In this document: positions 1 through 8,272 of the stretch, piece by piece
Numbering within the stretch: position 1 is the first letter of the stretch
Layout of the letters: each line of letters starts with the position of its first letter
From: Scytonematopsis contorta HA4267-MV1
GTDB lineage: Bacteria > Cyanobacteriota > Cyanobacteriia > Cyanobacteriales > Nostocaceae
Direction of reading: 5' to 3'
NCBI GenBank assembly: GCA_019359035.1
Contig: JAHHIC010000051.1
Coordinates: 30,146 to 94,145, forward strand
Length of the DNA stretch: 64,000 nt
Position numbers and translations under genes: made by a program
The notes under the pieces: model-generated
Told to the model about the DNA's origin: nothing
Database searches by the model: none
The model's input: the letters and a program-made list of their open reading frames with translations, nothing else

Positions 1-2935
1 CTAAAGGTTCTGCGTTAAAGGGGAAGCCTAATTCTGGGGCTGCTGTATCTGCAAGAGCCAAAGTACCAATCGTGTTATTACGTGCTTGTAAGCATATATT
101 ACTGCCATCGCTAAAGGTTGCTACACTCAAATCACCAAATCCTTGACCGCTAGTATTATTGTTGATAATGGTGTTATTACGAACAGCAGCAAAGGTTTGG
201 TTTTGACCCAATTCCCCTCGTTGTGGATCTGAGTCTCCTGTAATTGCTATTCCTTCAGTTAGATTACCCCTAACATTATTGCCTTCAAGGATTATTCTTA
301 GTTTGGCATTATCATTAGCACCTGATGTAATACCCCGCAAGTTACCAGTAATAATATTCTCGGTAACTGTAAGATTTCCCTGAGAATCATCCGCTAAAAA
401 AATGAAAACCCCTTCTGTATCTGGTGCAGTATGACCAGAAGCTGTATTTTTGGAGATATTCGCATTAGCAATTGTATTATTTATAGCATAGAGAAATATA
501 CCGGAATTTTTATTTTCGGTAACAGTGTTATTAGTAATGTTAGCTGAAACTTGAGAGTTATCAAACAATGATACCAAAATTCCGTTTTCTTTGTTTTGCT
601 GTGAAATGTTACTCGAAATATTGGCTGTCCCGCGTGAATTGTCTGTAGTTTGAAAATCAATACCAGCGTACCCGTTTTTATTAGTAGTGTTATTGAAAAT
701 ATTGGTAGTTATTTGTGATTTATCAAAAGCCACGACAAAAATACCACTGTAGCCATTTTCGACATTGATATTGTTTAATATATTTGCAGTACCTTGAGAG
801 TTACCAGATGAAAAAATACTAATTCCAGCTACTTTGTTTTGCTGTGAAGTATTACCTGAAATATTAGCTGTTCCCCCTACGTTGAAAAAATAAGAATTGA
901 TACCAGAGTTCCCATTTCTATTGGTAGTGTTATTTAAAATATTGATAGTCTTTAGAGAATCCTCTGCTGAACCGACGCTAATCCCATCTTCTTGATTTTG
1001 CTCTGAAATATTCTCTGAAATCTTAATTGCTCCACTTGTATTCCCAAAATCAATAGCGCTTATACCAGAACCCCTATTTCTATTGGTAGTGTTATTTAAA
1101 ATGTTGATAGCCGTTTGAGAAGTAATTGATAACGTGATACCATAGCCGCCATTTTCAGTAGATGTATTGTTTAAGATATTTATAGTACCTTGAGAATTCA
1201 TGTCTTCTAGTGGACTGACCGAAATACCGTTAAATATATTTTTTGAAATGTTGTTACCCGATATGTTAGCAATGATTTGAGAATTTTCGCCGGAAGCGAA
1301 GACAACACCACTAAAAGAATTTTTGGTAACCATGTTTTGAGAAATATCGACCATTCCTGTCGCAGTACCACTAAAAATCGTCGTGATACCATCTGCAGAA
1401 GTATTTTCAACTGTGTTACCTGTAATTTTGATATCAGCATTATCAATAGAATTAAATATTTGGATTCCACTACCTAGCTCAGTCTGAGTTCCGTTAATTG
1501 AATTATTAGCAATTTCCACTTTACCGATTGCATTTTCAAGAAAAATGCCTTGTTCGACGGAATTAGTAATAGTGTTATTTTTGACAGAAATGTTGCTGAT
1601 ACTACTTCCTTGAATACCGGCACTCTTAGCATTCGCAATATTAAATCCGACTAAGCTGGTATTATTTCCCAATGTCACCGTATCTTTAATTAAAGGAAGC
1701 ACTCCCGAAGCGGAAAAAGGAAGTTTGACAGTACCAATTTGAGTTTTCATCTCCATTGGTACAGCACTAGAGATAACTTGCACTCCGTCAGGAATTTTAA
1801 AAGCAGGGACACCTGGGTTTGTCCCGCTTCGTACATAAACAATATTGCCCGGTTTGGCAGCATCTAATGCAGCTTGTATTGTGCCAAAGGGACTTTCAAT
1901 TGTACCGTTGCTGTTTCCTAAACCTAAGTTCACATGTTGGAAGTTATAAGGATTACCAGTTGACGGGTCAACCGCTGCAACAGTATCTTTAACTAATACA
2001 TTGTCTACTGTAATATTAGATTGGCGTTGTGGTGATTCATTAATCCGTGAGAAAATACTGTTTTTACTTCTTGTTCTAGAACCACCACCTGATAAACTAG
2101 CACCAATGGTGAAAGTTAATCTCGTATCAAATACTGAATCACTTTGTAAAGTCAATCCAGCAACTAAATTATCATTCGGACGTGCAACTAAACGACCTCT
2201 AACACCGAGGAAACCATTGATATTTTCACTATTGTAATAGTACAATCCAGCATAACCGCGCAGTGAACCGCTTCCTAAAGATGCTAGTTTGGTTCCTAGT
2301 TCTGCATCAAACCCAGTTAGCGCTTGTTGAAACAGCTGCTCTCTATCTATTTCTAAAGTGTTTCCACGAAAAGCATATGTACCTGGGTTTGTTGATGTTA
2401 GGACAACACTTTTATTTCCCATCGGCAGATAAACATTAGTTCGGAAATCTAAGTTTTCACTGAAACTTTCAAATCCAGCACCAAGTTGATTGAAAACTGT
2501 TTCACCTGTGTTGCGACTGTCGAATGAGACATATCCACCAACTAGATAATTCCCAGAATCGCTCTTGAAACGATGCCCTAACAAAATATTACCACCTAAG
2601 GCGTTGTTACCAGTTGCCCAAAGTAATTTTCCTTCCAGAAAAGTTAAATCCTGCCCAGGTGATTGGAATACAGGGATAAATGCCTCAATGCTACCAAATT
2701 CGTCAAAACCTGCTCCCGATGTACTGTAATTAGCGCCAAAACGCGATGGAAAGGTTGGGAGAGTTTCAGTTTCTGGTTGTAAGAGTGAAGAAGCTGACTT
2801 GTCTATATCTGTTGTTGCTTGATTAGTTTCCACAATACTGTCAAAACTTTTCGTTTCTGATGCAACAGATGGTAACGCTTGAGTTGCGGCCAACAAAAGT
2901 AGCCCAACACGGGTTAAATGCTTAATCTTTTTCAT
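1..2935 (-). CDS. Secreted beta-helix protein with inverse-autotransporter-like barrel (3' part outside window)
   Basis: The frame is open from ATG at 2935 to the left edge, giving 978 codons without a stop, so the C-terminus is missing. Residues 1-27 look like a signal peptide (MKK start, hydrophobic VGLLLLAA core). Residues about 60-270 alternate in a way that suggests beta strands (GANYSTSGAGFDEFG, LEGKLLWATGNNALGGNI) and resemble the inverse-autotransporter/intimin-type barrel. Residues about 325-430 look like a DUF1565-type pectate-lyase-fold start (GTIQAALDAAKPGNIVYV). From about 430 there are many Asn-rich coils of the form NILNNTTNRNGNSGI, as in right-handed parallel beta-helices. Likely role: outer-membrane-anchored surface adhesin or polysaccharide-binding protein. 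The barrel call is inference; the signal peptide and helix repeats are clear. Confidence 0.8.
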   Translation of the reverse strand, partial: MKKIKHLTRVGLLLLAATQALPSVASETKSFDSIVETNQATTDIDKSASSLLQPETETLPTFPSRFGANYSTSGAGFDEFGSIEAFIPVFQSPGQDLTFLEGKLLWATGNNALGGNILLGHRFKSDSGNYLVGGYVSFDSRNTGETVFNQLGAGFESFSENLDFRTNVYLPMGNKSVVLTSTNPGTYAFRGNTLEIDREQLFQQALTGFDAELGTKLASLGSGSLRGYAGLYYYNSENINGFLGVRGRLVARPNDNLVAGLTLQSDSVFDTRLTFTIGASLSGGGSRTRSKNSIFSRINESPQRQSNITVDNVLVKDTVAAVDPSTGNPYNFQHVNLGLGNSNGTIESPFGTIQAALDAAKPGNIVYVRSGTNPGVPAFKIPDGVQVISSAVPMEMKTQIGTVKLPFSASGVLPLIKDTVTLGNNTSLVGFNIANAKSAGIQGSSISNISVKNNTITNSVEQGIFLENAIGKVEIANNSINGTQTELGSGIQIFNSIDNADIKITGNTVENTSADGITTIFSGTATGMVDISQNMVTKNSFSGVVFASGENSQIIANISGNNISKNIFNGISVSPLEDMNSQGTINILNNTSTENGGYGITLSITSQTAINILNNTTNRNRGSGISAIDFGNTSGAIKISENISEQNQEDGISVGSAEDSLKTINILNNTTNRNGNSGINSYFFNVGGTANISGNTSQQNKVAGISIFSSGNSQGTANILNNINVENGYSGIFVVAFDKSQITTNIFNNTTNKNGYAGIDFQTTDNSRGTANISSNISQQNKENGILVSLFDNSQVSANITNNTVTENKNSGIFLYAINNTIANANISKNTASGHTAPDTEGVFIFLADDSQGNLTVTENIITGNLRGITSGANDNAKLRIILEGNNVRGNLTEGIAITGDSDPQRGELGQNQTFAAVRNNTIINNNTSGQGFGDLSVATFSDGSNICLQARNNTIGTLALADTAAPELGFPFNAEPL

Positions 2936-3229
2936 CTCACTCCTAAGCGCCACAAAATTTATATACTTGCATTTACGTAAATATACTTTCAATTGGATTT
3001 AGAATGTAATTTATTTACAATCAGTTATAGAGACGCGATTTAACCTTTGCCTCTACTGATATATTTTGCTTGCTTGGAAACACTGTTATCTAGATAATCA
3101 TAGTGCTTTCAATATAATGTATTCAGCCTGAACGTGCCATTTACTCCTTTGAGCATGATTATTACCACCGTATAAGAGCGTAAACAATTTTACAAGGTAA
3201 TCCTAAGCTAACATTCTTATATTTAGCTA

Positions 3230-3243
3230 CTAATGGCCATTAG
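3230..3243. promoter_or_regulatory. 14-bp palindrome CTAATGGCCATTAG, candidate operator
   Basis: Perfect dyad about 295 bp upstream of the beta-helix start codon. It matches two sites at 27921 and 28048. Flanks are shared with the 28048 copy: GCTA before and GAGTTTA after. Three copies placed only in intergenic DNA suggest a dimeric regulator's binding site; the regulator is unknown. Confidence 0.55.
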
Positions 3244-3367
3244 GAGTTTAACTCATATTGGAATTAGTGTTGTATTTTAGTCATGAAATATCTTGCCAAC
3301 TAACTCAACTTTGTGATAATTCTCTCTGCTTATCATCTGATATTATGTCCTGTTGATTGCCCATAAT

Positions 3368-3395
3368 GTAGAGACGTTACATGTAACGTCTCTAC
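3368..3395. repeat. 28-bp perfect inverted repeat (GTAGAGACG family)
   Basis: Arms GTAGAGACGTTACA and TGTAACGTCTCTAC are perfectly complementary. The same family recurs at 38283-38312 with a different core. It resembles dispersed repeats common in nostocalean genomes; it may act as a hairpin terminator but has no T-tract. Confidence 0.75.
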
Positions 3396-3645
3396 GCTAA
3401 TTTTATTCCGATTATGCTACCGGACATGATATGAAATCCAAGGGGGAGGGCTAGGTAATCCTAGTATTTGCTTGTCATTAAGTTTTTCCTTTTCCTTTTC
3501 CTTCTCTTTCAGCAGATGCCAATTGGGCTGTTTTTCTAGCACGTTATAGAAGTTCTTACACAGCTTTTCATGTAGCTCTTGAAAATAAAGCAAAATTTCG
3601 ACTTTAAGTGAAAATTTAGCACGCTATGTACGAAAGAACCGATTT

Positions 3646-5823
3646 TTAGCTGAGTCCTGCATACTCGCCCAGTTCTTCTGGCATTAAAATTTTACCTATT
3701 TTCTGATACTGCCGGCGAATTGCTCGAACTAGGTGAGTCATAGTTATAACTTGCCCATTATTAGCTGCCAAGTATGCTGCAGAAGAAGCGATGTTGCGAA
3801 TATCAGCACCGGATATTGAAAACTGGCGTGCGAGAAAATTAAAGTCAATGTCTGGGCTATAAGGCGCCTGAGTGGGAAATACTTTCTCCCAAATATGACG
3901 GCGATGATTTTCATTCGGGAGGAAAAATTGAATGATAAAGTGCAGTCGTCTCACAAAAGCTTCGTCCATTGATTGCTGTAAGTTGGTAGTTAAAATTGCC
4001 ACCCCTTCATATTCTTCCATTTTTTGTAATAAATAAGCAATCTCAATATTCGCATAGCGGTCGCGAGCGTCTTTGACTTCGGAACGTTTGCTAAATAAGG
4101 AATCGGCTTCGTCAAAAAGTAGGATTGCGTTGGAGTTGGCAGCTCCGGTAAAAACGCGGTTGAGATTTTTCTCAGTTTCACCAATATATTTACTAACAAT
4201 TTGGGAAAGGTCAATTTTATATAAATCAAGCTGCAAATCAGAAGCAATAACTTCCGCTGCCATAGTTTTCCCCGTACCTGGAACACCGGAGAACAAAACG
4301 TTTAACCCTTTACCTAAAGATGACTTTTGTGCAAATCCCCATTCCACTTGCACGAAATGACGATATTTCGCTTGATTACAAATTTCTCTTAGCTGTGCTA
4401 CTTGGTCTTCAGGAAGAATAATATCATCCCAAGTATACTTAGGTTCTATTTTACGTGCTAGTGCTGCCAACTCGTGACCTGATTGAGTACGTGCAGCAGC
4501 AAATAAATCATTAATTGTTGGTTGGGCTGACTCTTGTTTAGTTGATTGTGCTGAATGAAAATGTGCTATATTACTCGCAGTAGCTACAGCATCGGCAATT
4601 TGGTCTGGAGTCAGGCGAAAGCGGTCTGCTAAAGTATCTAAATCTGTTAAATTAAGTTGAATATTCGCGGTTGCTAAATGGTTTTGCCAAAATGTCCGGC
4701 GCTGCTCAAAATCAGGTATGGTAAAGGGTATATTTACTATACCAATAGCTCCTTTACCAGGAGGAGTCCAAGGTTGAGTGCCTGCTAGTATGGTGATACC
4801 ACGAGCTTCTTTTAATGCTTGTATTAAATATTGGTAAGATATAGCTTGCTCTTGGTGTTGAAGAATATCAAATCCGTCAAAGTATAATAAAGTATTTTGC
4901 AGCCAAGCTTCGCGAAATATAAGTTTTAAAGTTAATTCAAAATTTGCTTTTGCATCTATAATTTTAGTAAAGTCTACTGTTAATAAAGGTGCTTTAATTT
5001 CTGCTGCTAAAGTTGCGGCGCCTTGAAGTTTACTTGTTTGGTCTTCACCGTGAAAATATAAGTTTAAAGGTTGCGATTGGCGCCAGTAATTAGTGATTGT
5101 TGCTAACAGGTCTTGTTTAGTTTCTATATCTAAAGGTAAGATATCGGCAGGTAAAGGAGATTGGAGCAATTGACAAAAAGGAACAAGTCTTGCGTCCAGT
5201 CCCGGTTGTCCCAGAAGGAAGCGAATGATTTGCTCGTCAAGTTGCAGTGTGGATGCAAGTAATGTGGATTTTTCTGGGTGGTTGAGGCCTGCTAAATGCA
5301 ATATATTGTGGCGTATTAGGGGAGCATTTGTGGCAAAATTCGCACGGTGAGCAAGCTTGTCTGTGGCGGTGGAGCATAATAAATTTAAGGCTAAGTCTAC
5401 AGTAGGATGCTTCAAACGCACGTCATCTTGGAGATAGGCGTACAGGCGTTCGTAACGGCGGTCAAGTTCGGGGGCTAGGGCTATAGCGAGAATATCAATA
5501 TCAAAAGCAGATAGTTCAAAGCTTTTTTGCAGCCAAGCTAAAGGGGAATCTGGTTGGATTATGTTGGGTGCTGGTTCGGTGTCTAGTTGGAATATTGGTG
5601 TTGCTGGTTCTTGCTGTAACAGCTTTTCTGCTTCTTGGGAGTTGATATACATCCCGCGATGGGGGTCGTCTGCTGCTTGCTGACCGTAGATGACTTCGGC
5701 GATCGCGAGAGCTTTTTCTAGAAGGTGGTCTAAGCGGGTTATTAGCGGAAGAAGGTCGTTGAGGCTGGGAGGGGACATTTTTTGTTTCTCTAATGAAGAC
5801 AGTCCTTGTTTTATCTGTACCAA
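3646..5823 (-). CDS. eCIS AAA+ ATPase (Afp15-like)
   Basis: 725 residues. The C-terminal AAA+ domain has Walker A GVPGTGKT (513-520), Walker B LLFDEAD (568-574) and the pore-region segment VSKYIGETEKNLNRVF just before it, followed by a region with the arginines expected of sensor/finger positions (MDEAFVRRLHF). The N-terminal half carries a degenerate ATPase-like region, as usual for this family. AAA+ proteins of this type close contractile-injection-system clusters and are thought to act in assembly or recycling. This is the last gene of the run, 211 bp downstream of the DUF4157 gene, and may have its own promoter in that gap. Family assignment is strong; the exact role is inferred from context. 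Confidence 0.85.
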   Translation of the reverse strand: MVQIKQGLSSLEKQKMSPPSLNDLLPLITRLDHLLEKALAIAEVIYGQQAADDPHRGMYINSQEAEKLLQQEPATPIFQLDTEPAPNIIQPDSPLAWLQKSFELSAFDIDILAIALAPELDRRYERLYAYLQDDVRLKHPTVDLALNLLCSTATDKLAHRANFATNAPLIRHNILHLAGLNHPEKSTLLASTLQLDEQIIRFLLGQPGLDARLVPFCQLLQSPLPADILPLDIETKQDLLATITNYWRQSQPLNLYFHGEDQTSKLQGAATLAAEIKAPLLTVDFTKIIDAKANFELTLKLIFREAWLQNTLLYFDGFDILQHQEQAISYQYLIQALKEARGITILAGTQPWTPPGKGAIGIVNIPFTIPDFEQRRTFWQNHLATANIQLNLTDLDTLADRFRLTPDQIADAVATASNIAHFHSAQSTKQESAQPTINDLFAAARTQSGHELAALARKIEPKYTWDDIILPEDQVAQLREICNQAKYRHFVQVEWGFAQKSSLGKGLNVLFSGVPGTGKTMAAEVIASDLQLDLYKIDLSQIVSKYIGETEKNLNRVFTGAANSNAILLFDEADSLFSKRSEVKDARDRYANIEIAYLLQKMEEYEGVAILTTNLQQSMDEAFVRRLHFIIQFFLPNENHRRHIWEKVFPTQAPYSPDIDFNFLARQFSISGADIRNIASSAAYLAANNGQVITMTHLVRAIRRQYQKIGKILMPEELGEYAGLS

Positions 5824-6034
5824 AGGTGTGTTCCATTGGCTGTCGAGTATTACGGCACTAATTTACCAATAGGAATAATTCTGCAATTATTCTCTACTAT
5901 TCCCAAATTAAATTACCTTTGATATGCTTGAGCAATTTATACTCAAAACGGTTTGTAACTTTACTTTTAAACGCTAAATATCCTATAAGTAAGCGCTTAG
6001 GCAAAAATTCAAATCTTAATCGTTTAGAGTGTAC

Positions 6035-7288
6035 TCACAATTTAGACTCTTGACCTTGTGCATTCTTTGGATTAAATACTATGGCATTTCTTCTTTTATT
6101 TGGAACATTATTTTGATTTGTTCGGTAAATTTCTTTAGCATTTTTCCAGCGAATTCCGATATCGTCTTCTGACACATTTAATCTAGATACAACATCCATT
6201 AGATTGCCTTCAACTTCTTTTAAAAGCTCTATTAGATTGGGTTTCAAGTCTATGTCATTATATTGAGAGTTTTTTATCTTTTGTAGCAGTTTCTGATTGG
6301 TGTTAATTTCATAACTACTATTTTTATTAATACATTTGTTAATAACATTTTGGAATGTCTCTTGACTTTGAAATGCAATACAGTTCTGGATAATTTGCCA
6401 AGCAAAATAGATATCAAGGTTTTTTCCTTCGTTACAAAATTCTAATAATATAGTCTTCAGATTATAATTGAGCATGATATCAGGAACGGGTATTATAGAA
6501 GTTTGATTATTAGTTTGAGAAGTACTTTGATTATTAGTTATAGTTGTTATAGTCCGTTGAATTTTATCCACAGAAATTCCTGTAGAAACTTGACCCTGAA
6601 CCTCTCCGCCATTTTGCTGCACAACATGGGTCAACTCATGCGCCAGCAATTCCTTCCCCCCACGAGTATTTGGATTATATTCTCCTTGCTTAAAGAAAAT
6701 ATCTTGACGGGTGGTAAAAGCTTTTGCTTGAATTGCACTATTGAGTTTATCAGCTTGGCTGTTAGCATGGACTTTTACGCCACCAAAATCGGCGCCAAAC
6801 TCCTGTTCCATCGGTTGGCGAATATTATCTGGGAGGGGTTGTCCTCCACCTCTTGATTGTTGAATTGATGCTTCTAAGTCTGGTGTTGCAGCAACTGACT
6901 CTTGGTTATCCGAATAACGTTGTACTGTTGGCTTCATCATCAATTCTTCATCTTCTGGCAGCATTTCCTCTCGCTGGACTGTCAGTGCCGCTGGCGAATT
7001 AATGCGATTTACAACTTGGGAAGCAACTGTATCTGCTTCTTTTTCGTACTTATCTCCAACGGCGCCGATAGTTAGCTTGGGTTGAATTGACAGTTCGCTC
7101 GATAAACCGCTAAATAGTGGCTTTGCTTGAATTGGCTTTTGGGATGAAAGTATTTGGCTTGTTGCTCTATTACCAATATCGGCTTGCATTTGCAATACTG
7201 GATGTGCATCCGATGTTGTATTTGTTGCTGTTTGCGGGGACTGGTTTGTTTTAACCGCTTGGGTTTTGCTCAGATGTTGGTGTTTCAT
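6035..7288 (-). CDS. DUF4157 eCIS payload carrier with HELTH metal-binding motif
   Basis: 417 residues. The stretch PKLTIGAVGDKYEKEADTVA (about 70-90) and the DUF4157 core at about 150-230 (MEQEFGADFGGVKVHANSQA, then LLAHELTHVVQQ) are diagnostic. HExxH is at 217-221 and could bind zinc. DUF4157 is the most frequent domain among proteins linked to eCIS loci and marks cargo or effector proteins. From about residue 245 the protein changes to a Thr/Asn/Gln-rich linker, then a helical C-terminal region (about 270-417) that I cannot assign. The DNA encoding this part (6035-6560) is visibly more AT-rich than the rest, which suggests a modular, swapped payload domain. It sits 41 bp after the muramidase gene, inside the eCIS run. 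Confidence 0.85.
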   Translation of the reverse strand: MKHQHLSKTQAVKTNQSPQTATNTTSDAHPVLQMQADIGNRATSQILSSQKPIQAKPLFSGLSSELSIQPKLTIGAVGDKYEKEADTVASQVVNRINSPAALTVQREEMLPEDEELMMKPTVQRYSDNQESVAATPDLEASIQQSRGGGQPLPDNIRQPMEQEFGADFGGVKVHANSQADKLNSAIQAKAFTTRQDIFFKQGEYNPNTRGGKELLAHELTHVVQQNGGEVQGQVSTGISVDKIQRTITTITNNQSTSQTNNQTSIIPVPDIMLNYNLKTILLEFCNEGKNLDIYFAWQIIQNCIAFQSQETFQNVINKCINKNSSYEINTNQKLLQKIKNSQYNDIDLKPNLIELLKEVEGNLMDVVSRLNVSEDDIGIRWKNAKEIYRTNQNNVPNKRRNAIVFNPKNAQGQESKL

Positions 7289-7329
7289 AGCACTTAGTGT
7301 TTTGTAAAATTTAACATAAAGATTGTAAA

Positions 7330-7965
7330 TTAACCCTTCACGGCTTTTTCAAGCAAAGCGGCTTCAGCTTCTCGACGACGAGCCATACCCTTTTCAGTGT
7401 CCTTTCCTTTCCACAAATCCTTCATCGCACGAATTTGTTGGGCAATCCCTTTCAAATCTTTCTTTGGTACAAGGTCGCGAATGTTACGCATTTGTAGCCG
7501 ACTTAGCCCAGAGGGCGTATCTTCCATACTCCCACCCCGATTGTAAACAAGGCTTACTAATGCCCCTTGTGCATCTGCTGGTAAATTTTCTAGTCCGGGA
7601 AATGCTGTACGTGTGATTTTGTAAAACTTTGGTACAGTTACATTTTGAAACACATCCCATGCCATTTCCCAAGGAATAACAATATCTTTGACGCTATCTA
7701 AAATATCTTTTGCTTTCACACCTTTTAAACCGCAACATACCTTCAAGCGTTCCAATGAAGCTTTGTCTAAGCGCTGCCAATCTTTTAAAAAGTCTGGTTG
7801 AGTGTTGTATCCCAAATCATAGCCAACACCAATTGTGATTCCAGATTGGTCCTTGGGCCACTCTGGATTTTTATAATTCTTCTCATAGCTAGCTTTACCA
7901 CCAACTTCAAACTCTAGTATCAAATTAATCGCTTTTTCCGAAATTATAGATTTTGCATCAGGCAT
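7330..7965 (-). CDS. Pesticin-like muramidase (T4-lysozyme fold)
   Basis: 211 residues without signal peptide or membrane segment. The N-terminal FEVGGKASYE, then SGITIGVGYDLGY, match the pesticin C-terminal/phage lysozyme family. E20, T44 and D50 sit with roughly the spacing of the pesticin catalytic Glu, Thr and Asp. The enzyme should hydrolyse the beta-1,4 MurNAc-GlcNAc bond of peptidoglycan. Within a contractile injection cluster it could be a cargo toxin, or it could open the cell wall for particle placement or release. No immunity gene was recognised next to it. It lies upstream of the DUF4157 gene on the same strand (41-bp gap). Confidence 0.8.
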   Translation of the reverse strand: MPDAKSIISEKAINLILEFEVGGKASYEKNYKNPEWPKDQSGITIGVGYDLGYNTQPDFLKDWQRLDKASLERLKVCCGLKGVKAKDILDSVKDIVIPWEMAWDVFQNVTVPKFYKITRTAFPGLENLPADAQGALVSLVYNRGGSMEDTPSGLSRLQMRNIRDLVPKKDLKGIAQQIRAMKDLWKGKDTEKGMARRREAEAALLEKAVKG

Positions 7966-8272
7966 AAATTTAACTCAGTAGTAAATTAACAGTATATAGG
8001 GAAGAAGACTTTATGTGGAAAACGCTACGTAAAACCTAACCCCCCAACCCCCTTCCCTCCTAGGGAAGGGGGAGTACAGTTGCTCCCCTATCCTACAAGG
8101 AGAGGGGTTAGGGGAGAGGTTTTAAACATGCCGTAAAATAATGGGATTAAGCTTTGATGCTATTTTCCTGACTGCATTTCCTGTTGGTGTCAAAATTGGC
8201 TTGTAGTTGCGCTAAGAGCGTTTTAGCACAACTATAAAAATATTCACTCAGGAAAATTAATGTGAGGGAACA
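7966..8272. other. Gene-free stretch between fibre and muramidase genes
   Basis: 307 bp with no coding frame of note. It contains the G/C-rich inverted repeat at 8033-8122 and could hold a terminator for the structural genes and a promoter for the muramidase, DUF4157 and ATPase genes. Confidence 0.5.
8033..8122. repeat. G/C-rich dispersed repeat with nested inverted repeats
   Basis: The CCTAACCCCCCAACCCCC half is answered by GGGGTTAGGGGAGAGG, and an inner CCCTTCCCT...AGGGAAGGG hairpin lies between. This is a familiar interspersed repeat type of filamentous cyanobacteria. It may also work as a transcription terminator after the fibre gene. Confidence 0.7.

Larger units (their letters stand above)
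2936..3645. other. Gene-free stretch, 710 bp
   Basis: No convincing coding frame on either strand. It holds the presumed promoter of the beta-helix gene, one CTAATGNNCATTAG palindrome (3230-3243), a 28-bp perfect inverted repeat (3368-3395) and a short TTTTCC tandem repeat (about 3484-3512). Confidence 0.6.
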
